7,000 bases of DNA from an uncultured Clostridia bacterium (lineage in GTDB: Bacteria > Bacillota > Dehalobacteriia > UBA4068 > JAAVYR01), in contig CAMNVD010000056.1 of the NCBI GenBank assembly GCA_946562005.1, forward strand, positions 1-7,000, read 5' to 3'. The notes under the pieces are model-generated. The model saw only the letters and a program-made list of their open reading frames with translations, did not search any database and had not been told where the DNA came from. The translations under genes were made by a program, and so were the position numbers. Below, piece after piece: positions 1 to 6,537 of the stretch (position 1 is its first letter; the number at the start of each line of letters is the position of its first letter).

Positions 1-12
1 ACACTTGGTCAC

Positions 13-48
13 GCCGCCCTCTGCGGCAAATAGTTACTTGTCACTATT
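13..48. repeat. two adjacent small hairpins near the left edge
   Basis: Two inverted repeats lie side by side. GCCGC (13-17) pairs with GCGGC (23-27) around a 5-base loop. AATAGT (29-34) pairs with ACTATT (43-48) around an 8-base loop. No coding frame is visible here. On the minus strand they lie about 110 bases beyond the tmRNA 3' end, so they could be part of a downstream intergenic repeat that continues past the window edge. Neither is followed by a T-run, so they are poor terminator candidates. The function is unknown. Confidence 0.35.
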
Positions 49-95
49 AAACCTTACATTCTAATTATTTTTTTTAACAAAAATCAATATTTAAT

Positions 96-147
96 ACGAA
101 CCGCTGTAGGAAATAGGAAAACGGTAGTTTTCCTCCTAGGGGTTCGT
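96..147 (-). repeat. long imperfect hairpin downstream of ssrA (possible terminator)
   Basis: Three nested complementary blocks form one elongated hairpin: ACGAACC (96-102) with GGTTCGT (141-147), TAGGA (107-111) with TCCTA (134-138), and GGAAAAC (116-122) with GTTTTCC (127-133) around the loop GGTA. That is 19 base pairs with small internal loops. The left arm also holds a tandem TAGGAAA TAGGAAA (107-120). The hairpin starts 14 bases after the tmRNA 3' end. The sequence after it on the minus strand is AT-rich with short T-runs (for example TTTTT near 78-82) but has no clean U-tract directly at the stem. It may therefore end ssrA transcription weakly, or be a structured trailer or a repeat. 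Confidence 0.5.
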
Positions 148-160
148 GTAGCACTAATTT

Positions 161-513
161 TGGTGGAGGCGAGGGGAGTCGAACCCCTGTCCGAAAGAGA
201 ACCCACAAAGGCATCTCCGAGCGCAGTTTGCGCTTTATTTTCGCCTAGACAGCCGCCACAAACAGCGTTTGCCCAGGCTAGCTAATGAGGTTTCCCCTGT
301 CAGTGATTAGCATACCCAACAGAGTATCCTGCTAAAATGACCCCCTATCCCTCATCGCAGGAACAGAAGGTAGGAGGGTTAGGCTGCAATTACGCAGCGT
401 AAGCTAAATTATTGTTTTTTGCATTTATTGTTTTCCCACCGTTTTACGGGTAGGTGGAATCCCGGCTCGCTTCCTTTGCCAATCCTTCCCCCGTCGAAAA
501 CCAGTACGCCCCC
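161..513 (-). ncRNA. ssrA: tmRNA (transfer-messenger RNA, SsrA)
   Basis: This RNA rescues ribosomes stalled on broken mRNA. It acts first as alanyl-tRNA and then as a short mRNA encoding a degradation tag. Both ends of the tRNA-like domain are clear on the minus strand. The 5' end is GGGGGCGTACTGGTTTTCGA (from 513). The 3' end carries the T-arm (AGGGGTTCGACTCCCCT), then CGCCTCC, A and the encoded CCA (163-161). The 5' GGGGGCG pairs with CGCCTCC over 7 bases, including one G-U. The length is 353 nt, normal for a one-piece tmRNA. Pseudoknot 1 is visible: CGGG (464-461) with CCCG (450-447), and TTCCACC (459-453) with GGTGGGAA (440-433). The resume codon GCA starts 10 bases after it. The gene follows smpB, whose protein is its obligate partner. 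Confidence 0.97.
390..422 (-). other. tmRNA tag-peptide reading frame
   Basis: The frame GCA AAA AAC AAT AAT TTA GCT TAC GCT GCG TAA encodes AKNNNLAYAA and then stops. With the alanine charged on tmRNA itself, the added tag would be AAKNNNLAYAA, 11 residues, the same length as in E. coli. The start is set by position: GCA is the usual resume codon and it follows the A-rich segment (ending AATAAAT) that comes 10 bases after pseudoknot 1, as in E. coli tmRNA. The upstream frame also reads GGG AAA ACA ATA AAT without a stop, but those G-rich bases are used in pseudoknot 1, so I do not count them in the tag. The last three residues are YAA, not the common LAA. Confidence 0.85.
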
Positions 514-527
514 ATATTCAATATGAA

Positions 528-533
528 ATTATA
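528..533 (-). promoter_or_regulatory. ssrA -10 box
   Basis: A perfect TATAAT lies on the minus strand 14 bases before the first base of mature tmRNA. Transcription would begin near 521, leaving a leader of about 8 bases, which RNase P would be expected to remove. No convincing -35 hexamer is present at 16-18 bases; that position falls inside the palindromic repeat at 542-616. The box suggests ssrA can be transcribed apart from smpB. Confidence 0.55.
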
Positions 534-541
534 CGTTCTGA

Positions 542-616
542 AATGTCATTCTGAGCGTAGCGTTAGCGTAGTCGAAGAATCTTTTTAAATCCTTCACATT
601 CGTTCAGGATGACAAT
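542..616. repeat. palindromic intergenic repeat, full-length copy
   Basis: This lies between smpB and ssrA. TGTCATTCTGAGCG (544-557) pairs with CGTTCAGGATGACA (601-614) with only two G-T wobbles, and GAAGAATCT (574-582) pairs with the AATCCTTC block (588-595) with wobbles. The whole element can therefore fold as one long hairpin when read as plus-strand RNA. Between these blocks are three copies of AGCGT (554-558, 559-563, 565-569). The half-sites GTCATTCTGAG and CGAAGAATCTTTT recur at 6539-6573. Motifs of the type TCATTCTGAGCG...CGAAGAATC are familiar as dispersed repeats in many bacterial genomes. No transposase is nearby. Confidence 0.75.
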
Positions 617-626
617 AGCATAGTGC

Positions 627-1100
627 CTATCCCCGCTGCCGCTCTTTGAATGCCCGCTCTACTTCACGTTTCGCATCCTTTGCAGCTAAATCCTCCCGCT
701 TATCATAGAGTTTTTTCCCACGGGCCAGGGCTACCTCCATCTTGGCCATACCACGGGTAAAGTAGATTTTCAGCGGTATCAGCGTCAAGCCCTGCTCCCG
801 CAGTTGGGCAAAAATCTTATTGATTTCCTGCTTATGGAGGAGTAGCTTCCGTACCCGTTTTGGTTCGTGATTAAAACGATTGCCTTCTTCATAAGGGCTG
901 ATATGCATATTGTAGACAAATGCCTCTCCCCCCTCGATGCGAGCAAAAGCGTCTTGGAGGCTAACTTTCCCCCGTCGCAAAGACTTTACTTCGGTGCCGG
1001 TAAGAGACATGCCAGCCTCCCAACACTCTAGGATATGGTATTCATGGCGAGCCTTCCGGTTTTCTGCTACTACTTTTACACCGTCTTTTTTTTGCACCAT
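627..1100 (-). CDS. smpB: SsrA-binding protein SmpB
   Basis: SmpB binds the tRNA-like domain of tmRNA and carries it into the A site of stalled ribosomes, where its C-terminal tail sits in the empty mRNA channel. The 157-residue product has the family's usual length and motifs: NRKARHEYHI (14-23), GTEVKSLRRGK (35-45), HISPYEEGNRFNHEP (66-80) and ARGKKLYDKR (126-135). A charged, lysine- and arginine-rich tail ends in FKERQRG. I start it at the ATG at 1100 because GAGGTG lies 6 bases upstream as a good ribosome binding site. An in-frame GTG at 1109 would add three residues but is itself part of that site. The gene sits between rnr (108 bases upstream) and ssrA (113 bases downstream), the usual rnr-smpB-ssrA order, which links it to trans-translation and decay of the faulty mRNA. 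Confidence 0.97.
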   Translation of the reverse strand: MVQKKDGVKVVAENRKARHEYHILECWEAGMSLTGTEVKSLRRGKVSLQDAFARIEGGEAFVYNMHISPYEEGNRFNHEPKRVRKLLLHKQEINKIFAQLREQGLTLIPLKIYFTRGMAKMEVALARGKKLYDKREDLAAKDAKREVERAFKERQRG

Positions 1101-1139
1101 CGGGCTCACCTCTTTTCCTTATCTCTTCAGTGTCTTTTC

Positions 1140-1166
1140 ATTTTACCATAAATATTACAAAAACAA
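1140..1166 (-). promoter_or_regulatory. weak candidate promoter for smpB
   Basis: In the 108-base gap between rnr and smpB, the minus strand carries TAAAAT (1145-1140) as a possible -10. TTGTTT (1166-1161) lies 15 bases further upstream as a possible -35. The spacing is short and the hexamers are imperfect in a very AT-rich stretch, so this may be chance. No hairpin terminator is visible in this gap, so smpB is probably also transcribed from rnr. Confidence 0.25.
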
Positions 1167-1208
1167 AACGCTAAATATTGCAGAATCTTGTCTGAGAGCA
1201 ACCAGAAG

Positions 1209-3392
1209 CTAGTCATTGATGATAAAATCAATGAGCTTCCGCTCCATATCCACATACTTCACTTGGATTTCTACAGGGTCGCCTAGGCGGTATTCCCGAT
1301 AAGTACGGCTGCCCCTGAGGAGCATTTCATTTTCGATAAAGTCATAGTGATCGTCTATGAGGCTGTTAACATGGACCAAACCTTCTACCGTATTCTCCAG
1401 CTCCACATAAAATCCATACCCCGTTACCCCAGAGATGGTACCGTCATACACTTCTCCAATATGGTCGCTCATATATAGACAACATTTGGCTTTTACGGCG
1501 TCACGTTCGCTGTCCTCCGCCACCTTCTCTCGGAGAGAGGATTGGACAGCATATTCGCTCATTCTGTTTTGCAGCTTTGCCAATACATCTTCACCTCGGT
1601 TGCCGCCATGAAGATAATCTTTAATAACCCGGTGAATGGCTAAATCTGGATAACGGCGAATAGGAGAAGTAAAATGACTATAATATTTGCTAGCTAGACC
1701 AAAGTGCCCCAGTGCCTCTGTGCTGTAGCGAGCATGCTTCATAGAGCGCAATGCTAAGATTTGCACTAGTTTTTCCTCTCTTTTCCCCGCTGCCTTCTTT
1801 AATAAATTGCCGATAGCTTTCGGCGTGATTTCTCCGTCTTTATTTTTCCGGATGGTATACCCCCAGGGGCCGATGGTCTGCTCCAGTCCGAGGATTTTCT
1901 CACTATCAGGCTTTTCATGGATACGATAAAGAAACGGGATTTTCTTTCTATGGAAGTCTTGGGCCACTGTCTCATTGGCCAGAATCATAAATTCTTCAAT
2001 AATATTTTCTGCCACAGAAGTGGTTCGTTTCACCACATCTTTTACCGTGCCGTCCTCATGGAAAAGGATTTTCGTCTCCGGGAAGTTAAAATCCAAAGCG
2101 CCTCTACCCCGCTTCTTCTCTCGGAGCACAGCCGCTAACTGCTCCATCATTTGCCAACGGGGATACCAATCAGGGTTTTCTGCGATAACAGATTTCTCCC
2201 TGTCTACCAAGGCTCGATTCAGCAGGCTATAAGAAAGACGACGGTCTACGTTAACCACAGTTTCTGCAATGCGGTGTTTCACCACTTTCCCGCTGCTGTC
2301 GATTTCCATAATGCAGGAAAGGGCCAGCCGGTCCACGCCTGCATTTAAGCTGCACACATCATTAGATAGTTGAGTAGGCAGCATAGGGATGACTCTATCC
2401 GGCAGATAAACACTAGTAGCCCGGTTATGGGCTTCTCTATCTAGCTGACTGCGGATAGGCACATAATGCCCCACATCTGCAATGTGAACGCCCAGCTCCC
2501 AGCCACCATCACCAAGGGACTCCAGAGAGATAGCGTCATCCAAGTCTTTTGCGTCATCTCCGTCAATGGTGCAAGTCACCACAGACCGCCAGTCTTCCCG
2601 GCCCACCTTATCCTCTTCACGGATAACGGCTACACGGTCTGCTTCTGCGAGCACTCCTTCGGGGAATTCTAATGGCAGGTCATACTGACGGATAATAGAC
2701 ATCATATCCACACCAGGCGTTTGCTCTTTCCCCAGTACCTCGATGATTTTTCCTTCTGGAGAACGTCCCTTTTGGGCCCAGGCAAGGATTTGCACCACGA
2801 CTTTATCGCCTACCTTAGCCTTATGGAGGAACTTCGCCGGAATATAGATATCTGTCCCCAGCTTCCGCTCATCTGGTGTGACAAAGGCCGTCTTGCCACC
2901 CGATACCAAAACACCAACAATCCGTTCATTGGCCCGCTCCAGCACCTTCACTACCGTGCCTTCTTGGTGACTTTCCGCCAATTTTTCTTCCCGATGTCTG
3001 CCATGGCGATTATCGCCTCTTTTCCGGCGGCGGCGGCTGCTGCGTCCGGTTTCCTTGTCGTCAAAAATACGGACAACAACGGTATCGTTATGAAGAGCAC
3101 CATGAAGATTTTTTGCAGCAAGAAAGATATCCGCCTCCCTGTTTTCACAGCGAAGGAAGGCAAAGCCCTTTTCATTGCCGGCAATTTTCCCGGTGAGAAG
3201 ATTTCCCTCCTCTGCTAAAATATAGCGTTTATGACCGGCCGACTCTATGACGCCAGACTCTAATAATGCGCTCAGCACCGCCGCCACATCACCGGCGTCT
3301 GCTTCCGGCAAACGATATAGCATCTTTTGGAAACGGAGCGGCTTGCGCTGCTGTTCCCGTAAGAGTCCAATGATTTGTTCCTGTAAATCCAT
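1209..3392 (-). CDS. rnr: ribonuclease R (RNB-family 3'-5' exoribonuclease)
   Basis: RNase R degrades structured RNA from the 3' end to short oligonucleotides, including mRNAs released by trans-translation. The 727-residue product has the expected order: an N-terminal winged-helix domain (about 1-60), two cold-shock/OB domains (about 65-112 and 145-220), the RNB catalytic domain (about 265-595) and an S1 domain (about 645-725). The active-site motif is DGDDAKDLDDAI (277-288). D277, D283, D285 and D286 match the spacing of the metal-binding aspartates in E. coli RNase II. Other family signatures are HIADVGHYV (303-311), the RNB-end segment YSHFTSPIRRYPDL (571-584) and GYGFYVELENTVEGLVH in the S1 domain. 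Two features stand out: an arginine-rich linker at 117-133 and no lysine-rich tail after S1. The ATG at 3392 has only a weak purine-rich ribosome binding site. A terminator separates it from thiI, so it likely has its own promoter in 3393-3450, though I cannot point to a clear one. Confidence 0.97.
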   Translation of the reverse strand: MDLQEQIIGLLREQQRKPLRFQKMLYRLPEADAGDVAAVLSALLESGVIESAGHKRYILAEEGNLLTGKIAGNEKGFAFLRCENREADIFLAAKNLHGALHNDTVVVRIFDDKETGRSSRRRRKRGDNRHGRHREEKLAESHQEGTVVKVLERANERIVGVLVSGGKTAFVTPDERKLGTDIYIPAKFLHKAKVGDKVVVQILAWAQKGRSPEGKIIEVLGKEQTPGVDMMSIIRQYDLPLEFPEGVLAEADRVAVIREEDKVGREDWRSVVTCTIDGDDAKDLDDAISLESLGDGGWELGVHIADVGHYVPIRSQLDREAHNRATSVYLPDRVIPMLPTQLSNDVCSLNAGVDRLALSCIMEIDSSGKVVKHRIAETVVNVDRRLSYSLLNRALVDREKSVIAENPDWYPRWQMMEQLAAVLREKKRGRGALDFNFPETKILFHEDGTVKDVVKRTTSVAENIIEEFMILANETVAQDFHRKKIPFLYRIHEKPDSEKILGLEQTIGPWGYTIRKNKDGEITPKAIGNLLKKAAGKREEKLVQILALRSMKHARYSTEALGHFGLASKYYSHFTSPIRRYPDLAIHRVIKDYLHGGNRGEDVLAKLQNRMSEYAVQSSLREKVAEDSERDAVKAKCCLYMSDHIGEVYDGTISGVTGYGFYVELENTVEGLVHVNSLIDDHYDFIENEMLLRGSRTYREYRLGDPVEIQVKYVDMERKLIDFIIND

Positions 3393-3450
3393 AAAATTTT
3401 TCTCTTTTCTTAGTTAAATCAATATCTAAAGTTAGGTTTTCCCTTGAGGT

Positions 3451-3508
3451 AAAAAAATATAACCCATTTCTCACATAGACAAATGGAGAAAAAGGCTATA
3501 TTTTTCTT
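3451..3508. terminator. bidirectional Rho-independent terminator between thiI and rnr
   Basis: AAAAATATAACC (3453-3464) faces GGCTATATTTTT (3494-3505) with a single mismatch, which is a G-U wobble when read as minus-strand RNA. The stem is therefore 12 pairs with a run of A before it and a run of T after it on each strand. Two alternative inner stems (CATTT/AAATG and TTTCTC/GAGAAA) can close the loop. It begins right after the thiI stop codon, so it should end the thioesterase-desulfurase-thiI transcript and separate it from rnr. Confidence 0.75.
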
Positions 3509-4690
3509 TTAATCCTCTGCTTGTATATATAATACTTCTGTTTTTTCTAGGGCTTCCCGAAGAAGACCTTCTATATCCAGTTTTGCTTCCATTTCGATGG
3601 CAGCCGCTAAACGAGGACGAATCTTAGGGTGCGGCGGCAAGAAGATGGTGCAGCAATCCTCATAAGGCCGAATGGAAATGTCATAAGTATCAATTTTTTT
3701 GGCAATTTCCATGATTTCCTCTTTATCCATGCCCACCAGCGGCCGCAATACTGGCATATTGGTAACATTGTTGATAGTATACATACTTTCTAAAGTTTGA
3801 CTAGCTACCTGCCCTACCGATTCGCCCGTATAGATAGCAAGAGCGCCTCGCTCATGGGCTATCCGTTCTGCCAAGCGAAACATCATCCGCCGCATGATGG
3901 TAATGCCATATTCCTCTGGACAGTTGGCACGGATGGCCTTCTGAATATTGGTAAAATACACCACATGAAGAATGATTTTATTGCCGCTCCACTTGCTCCA
4001 TTCTTTGCATAAATCAATCACCTTTTCTTTGGCTCGTTCACTGGTAAAAGGATAGCTATGGAAATGCACCCCTTCTACAGTGACGCCTCGCTTCATAGCC
4101 ATCCAGCCTGCTACAGGACTATCGATACCACCGGAAAGCATGACTACCGCTTTCCCGCCGCTGCCCACCGGCATCCCTTTGGCGCCGGGGATATTTTCCC
4201 CATAGATGTAGGCCCCTTCGTTACGCACTTCGATTTGGATGATTTTATCCGGATTTTGCATTTGCGCCACATATTCTTCCCCCACATTGCGAAAGACCAG
4301 ACTCGCTATTTGCTGGGAAATCTCTGGAGAAGTCAGCGGGAAGGTTTTATCAGAACGTCTGGTTTCTATCTTAAAAGAGCCCCCTTTGGGCAATGCGTCT
4401 TTCAGCACTCGTACAGCACCGGCGCCAATAGCCTCCATATCTTTTTCGGCTTCTAATGCCGGGCTAATGGAATAAATACCAAATACTCGTTTTACCCGTT
4501 CTATAGCGTCTGCCATATCCGCCTCCCCATACACAGGCACGAGGACACGTCCCCAGGTAGAAGTCACCTGCCGCTCCGGTAAATCCGCCAAAGACCGCTG
4601 GATATTTTTCACCAGCTTATTAATGAAAATAGACTTGTTCTTACCCTTTAAGCCCAGTTCCCCATATTTCACCATCAATAATTTATACAT
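3509..4690 (-). CDS. thiI: tRNA 4-thiouridine synthase ThiI (sulfurtransferase)
   Basis: ThiI adenylates uridine 8 of tRNA and replaces its oxygen with sulfur, giving 4-thiouridine, a near-UV sensor. In some bacteria it also feeds sulfur to ThiS for thiamine thiazole synthesis. The 393-residue product has an N-terminal ferredoxin-like plus THUMP region (about 1-165) and a PP-loop ATP pyrophosphatase domain with SGGIDSP at 186-192. It also has the family segments TGESVGQVASQTL (288-300), LRPLVGMDKEEI (315-326) and PYEDCCTIFLPPHPK (342-356). The last holds C346/C347, where E. coli ThiI has its conserved C344. There is no C-terminal rhodanese domain, so this is the short form typical of Bacillota, which takes sulfur directly from a partner cysteine desulfurase. 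That partner is the next gene upstream, 24 bases away. AGGAG lies 8 bases before the ATG and supports the start. Confidence 0.96.
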   Translation of the reverse strand: MYKLLMVKYGELGLKGKNKSIFINKLVKNIQRSLADLPERQVTSTWGRVLVPVYGEADMADAIERVKRVFGIYSISPALEAEKDMEAIGAGAVRVLKDALPKGGSFKIETRRSDKTFPLTSPEISQQIASLVFRNVGEEYVAQMQNPDKIIQIEVRNEGAYIYGENIPGAKGMPVGSGGKAVVMLSGGIDSPVAGWMAMKRGVTVEGVHFHSYPFTSERAKEKVIDLCKEWSKWSGNKIILHVVYFTNIQKAIRANCPEEYGITIMRRMMFRLAERIAHERGALAIYTGESVGQVASQTLESMYTINNVTNMPVLRPLVGMDKEEIMEIAKKIDTYDISIRPYEDCCTIFLPPHPKIRPRLAAAIEMEAKLDIEGLLREALEKTEVLYIQAED

Positions 4691-4714
4691 ACATCAAACT
4701 CCTAATAAAAAAAC

Positions 4715-5887
4715 TTATATGCGAAAACTTCTTACTTCCTGCACCACTTGAGCGATACGCTCCGCCGTAAAGGAGAGCGCCTCCACTGTAGTCTCATAAG
4801 AAAAGCTAAACCGTACGGCGCTTGACAGCAATTCATCGGCTAAGCCTTGGGCTGTCAGCACTGGGCTATATTGCTTCTTCCTTGCCGAGCAGGCAGACCC
4901 TGCAGAGATATAAATGCCATCCTCCTCCAAATAGTGGAGCAATACCTCACTGGGAACACCGGGAAAAGAAGCATTAACGATAGGCCAAGCGCCTGTTTCA
5001 TCCAAAGGACTGTTTATCACACAATCAGGTACATAGTCCAGCAGTGCCGCTATAAAGCCCCGACGGATTTCGGCCATTTGCCCCTGCTTTTCTTTTAAAT
5101 CTTTGCCGATTTTTTCTGCTGCGATGCCCATAGCCACAATGCCCGGCACATTTTCTGTACCAGAGCGGAAAGACTGCTCCTGCCCGCCACCAGAAAGCAA
5201 CGGCACCAGCCGTACCCCTTTTGCCACATAGAGGAAACCAACCCCTTTCGGTCCATGAATCTTATGACCACTGCCAGAAAGCAAGTCAATCGGCAGGCGA
5301 TTTAATTCAAAAGGAATTTTCCCCACAGCTTGTACACCATCTACATGGAAGAAGGTTTGCGGATTTTTCTTTTTAACGCCGTTTCCCACTGCTTCTATGG
5401 GCTGGATGGCCCCCGTCTCATTATTGACTGCCATCATAGAGACTAGCACCGTATCAGGCCGCACCTTCTCGATAACGGCTTCTGCCGGCACCACCCCATA
5501 TTCATCCGGAGAAATCAAGTCTATCTCCCAGCCTTTTTGCTGTAAATACTTCATGGTTTCTAAGATAGACGGATGCTCGATAGCGGTGGTAATCATATGC
5601 CGACCTCTAGCACCGTAAGCGTCTGCAATGCCTTTCAGTGCCCAGTTATTGCTTTCTGTGCCGCAACCGGTAAAAAAGATTGCTTCTTTTTTGCAGCCCA
5701 CAAGCATTGCCACCTGCTGACGGGCAGCAGTTACCAGCTTTTCTACCTGGATACCCATGCCATGAAGAGAAGAAGGATTCCCATAAATAGCCGTCATAGC
5801 TTCCATAGCAGCAGCAGCCGCCTCAGGATAAACCTGAGTGGTAGCACTATTATCCAAATAAATAATATTTCTTTTCTTTTCTGCCAT
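4715..5887 (-). CDS. nifS: cysteine desulfurase, NifS/IscS family (probable ThiI partner)
   Basis: This PLP enzyme converts L-cysteine to alanine and holds the sulfur as a persulfide for transfer. The 390-residue product is normal length for the family. Key residues are all present: H105 in AIEHPSI, N156 in NNETG, D183 and Q186 in HVDGVQAVGK, the PLP lysine K209 in SGSGHK, and the persulfide cysteine C333 in SAGSACSARKK. R359 is the likely substrate-carboxylate arginine. It is followed by thiI after 24 bases. This matches the NifZ-ThiI pair of Bacillus subtilis, where the desulfurase is dedicated to 4-thiouridine formation. No IscU/SufU scaffold or IscR regulator is in the window, so iron-sulfur assembly is less likely its main job. 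The symbol is family-level only. The ATG lies 1 base after the thioesterase stop, with its ribosome binding site (AAGAGG) inside that upstream gene, indicating translational coupling. Confidence 0.95.
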   Translation of the reverse strand: MAEKKRNIIYLDNSATTQVYPEAAAAAMEAMTAIYGNPSSLHGMGIQVEKLVTAARQQVAMLVGCKKEAIFFTGCGTESNNWALKGIADAYGARGRHMITTAIEHPSILETMKYLQQKGWEIDLISPDEYGVVPAEAVIEKVRPDTVLVSMMAVNNETGAIQPIEAVGNGVKKKNPQTFFHVDGVQAVGKIPFELNRLPIDLLSGSGHKIHGPKGVGFLYVAKGVRLVPLLSGGGQEQSFRSGTENVPGIVAMGIAAEKIGKDLKEKQGQMAEIRRGFIAALLDYVPDCVINSPLDETGAWPIVNASFPGVPSEVLLHYLEEDGIYISAGSACSARKKQYSPVLTAQGLADELLSSAVRFSFSYETTVEALSFTAERIAQVVQEVRSFRI

Positions 5888-5888
5888 A

Positions 5889-6401
5889 TTATTTTTCCTC
5901 TTCCCCTATGACTACTTGCTTCCTGTCATCCTCTTCATAATACAGCTTTTCGTTGCCCATATCCCCATCGGCGATTTTCTCTAAGGGCATTTTCATATAT
6001 TTCGCTGTTGCCGTCACTGCCGTTTCACCGCTAGGCAAGAGGATTTCCCCGGAGCCGGTAAACATGCGGCTGCGATTGGTCTCTATTCTACCCTTCACCG
6101 CCAGTTCTACTCCCAAAGGCACCGGCTTTTTATATTGCAGGTTCAGCTCTACTGTCACACCAAACACATCCGGCTCATAGAGGAGGATGGCCCGGCCAAT
6201 GGTCTCATCCAAGAGCGCCGCAATGACGCCGCCATGCATCCGGTGCGGATAGCTAGCATGGTCCGCCCGGCCAGTAAAGATGCCGATGATTTCCGCATCA
6301 CTGACATGATAAAATTTCGCTTGCAGTCCAGCAACGTTTTTTGTACCACAAACAAAACAGTGATGAGAAACATATTGACGGTCTAATATGTCATATTTCA
6401 T
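5889..6401 (-). CDS. PaaI-type hotdog-fold thioesterase
   Basis: This is a 170-residue hotdog-fold protein of the PaaI/acyl-CoA thioesterase superfamily, likely hydrolysing a CoA or other thioester; the substrate cannot be read from sequence. The signature HGGVIAALLDE (56-66) opens the central helix, with D65/E66 as the probable catalytic acid. It is preceded by CFVCG...N..GL (15-26), common in the subgroup with an N-terminal CxxC pair. The strand VELNLQYKKPVPLG (84-97) completes the family pattern. After about residue 140 a charged, acidic tail (EEDDRKQVVIGEEEK at the end) extends beyond the core fold. I start at the ATG at 6401 because AGGTG lies 5 bases upstream. An in-frame GTG at 6446 has no ribosome binding site. 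It is the first gene of the desulfurase-thiI block, but a role in sulfur transfer is only inferred from position. Confidence 0.88.
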   Translation of the reverse strand: MKYDILDRQYVSHHCFVCGTKNVAGLQAKFYHVSDAEIIGIFTGRADHASYPHRMHGGVIAALLDETIGRAILLYEPDVFGVTVELNLQYKKPVPLGVELAVKGRIETNRSRMFTGSGEILLPSGETAVTATAKYMKMPLEKIADGDMGNEKLYYEEDDRKQVVIGEEEK

Positions 6402-6490
6402 GGTTTCACCTAATATCCTCAACATTTTTCGTTCAGAGAAAAACACGATCCCTTAAAACACCAGAAAAAAAGACTCTTCATTGCTTCACA

Positions 6491-6527
6491 CCCCAGGATG
6501 ATTCAGAAGTCCGCCCATCATTTGGGG
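6491..6527. repeat. imperfect hairpin between secG and the thioesterase gene
   Basis: CCCCA (6491-6495) pairs with TGGGG (6523-6527), and ATGAT (6498-6502) pairs with ATCAT (6517-6521), separated by a small internal loop. It lies 90 bases before the thioesterase start and just beyond the palindromic repeat at 6538-6573, as seen by secG transcription. It is followed by a T-run on the minus strand (about 6464-6470), but 20 bases away, so it is a poor classical terminator for secG. Confidence 0.4.
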
Positions 6528-6537
6528 TACCCTCCAT

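Noticed and set aside
96..161. Possible integration-island attachment site at the ssrA 3' end
   Set aside because: ssrA 3' ends are common island targets, but I find no direct duplication of the 3' end in the window, only a 9-base inverted match, and no integrase gene. The window ends 160 bases downstream, so an island further left cannot be excluded.
2721..3218. Plus-strand open frame of 165 codons
   Set aside because: It lies wholly inside rnr on the opposite strand, resembles no family I know, and has no convincing ribosome binding site; it is a shadow of the real gene.
4058..4456. Plus-strand open frame of 132 codons
   Set aside because: It lies inside thiI on the opposite strand, is rich in histidine and phenylalanine as expected for an antisense frame, and has no family motif.
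6402..6446. Longer thioesterase starting at the GTG at 6446
   Set aside because: There is no ribosome binding site before it, and the extra 15 residues match nothing in the family. The ATG at 6401 has AGGTG at good spacing.
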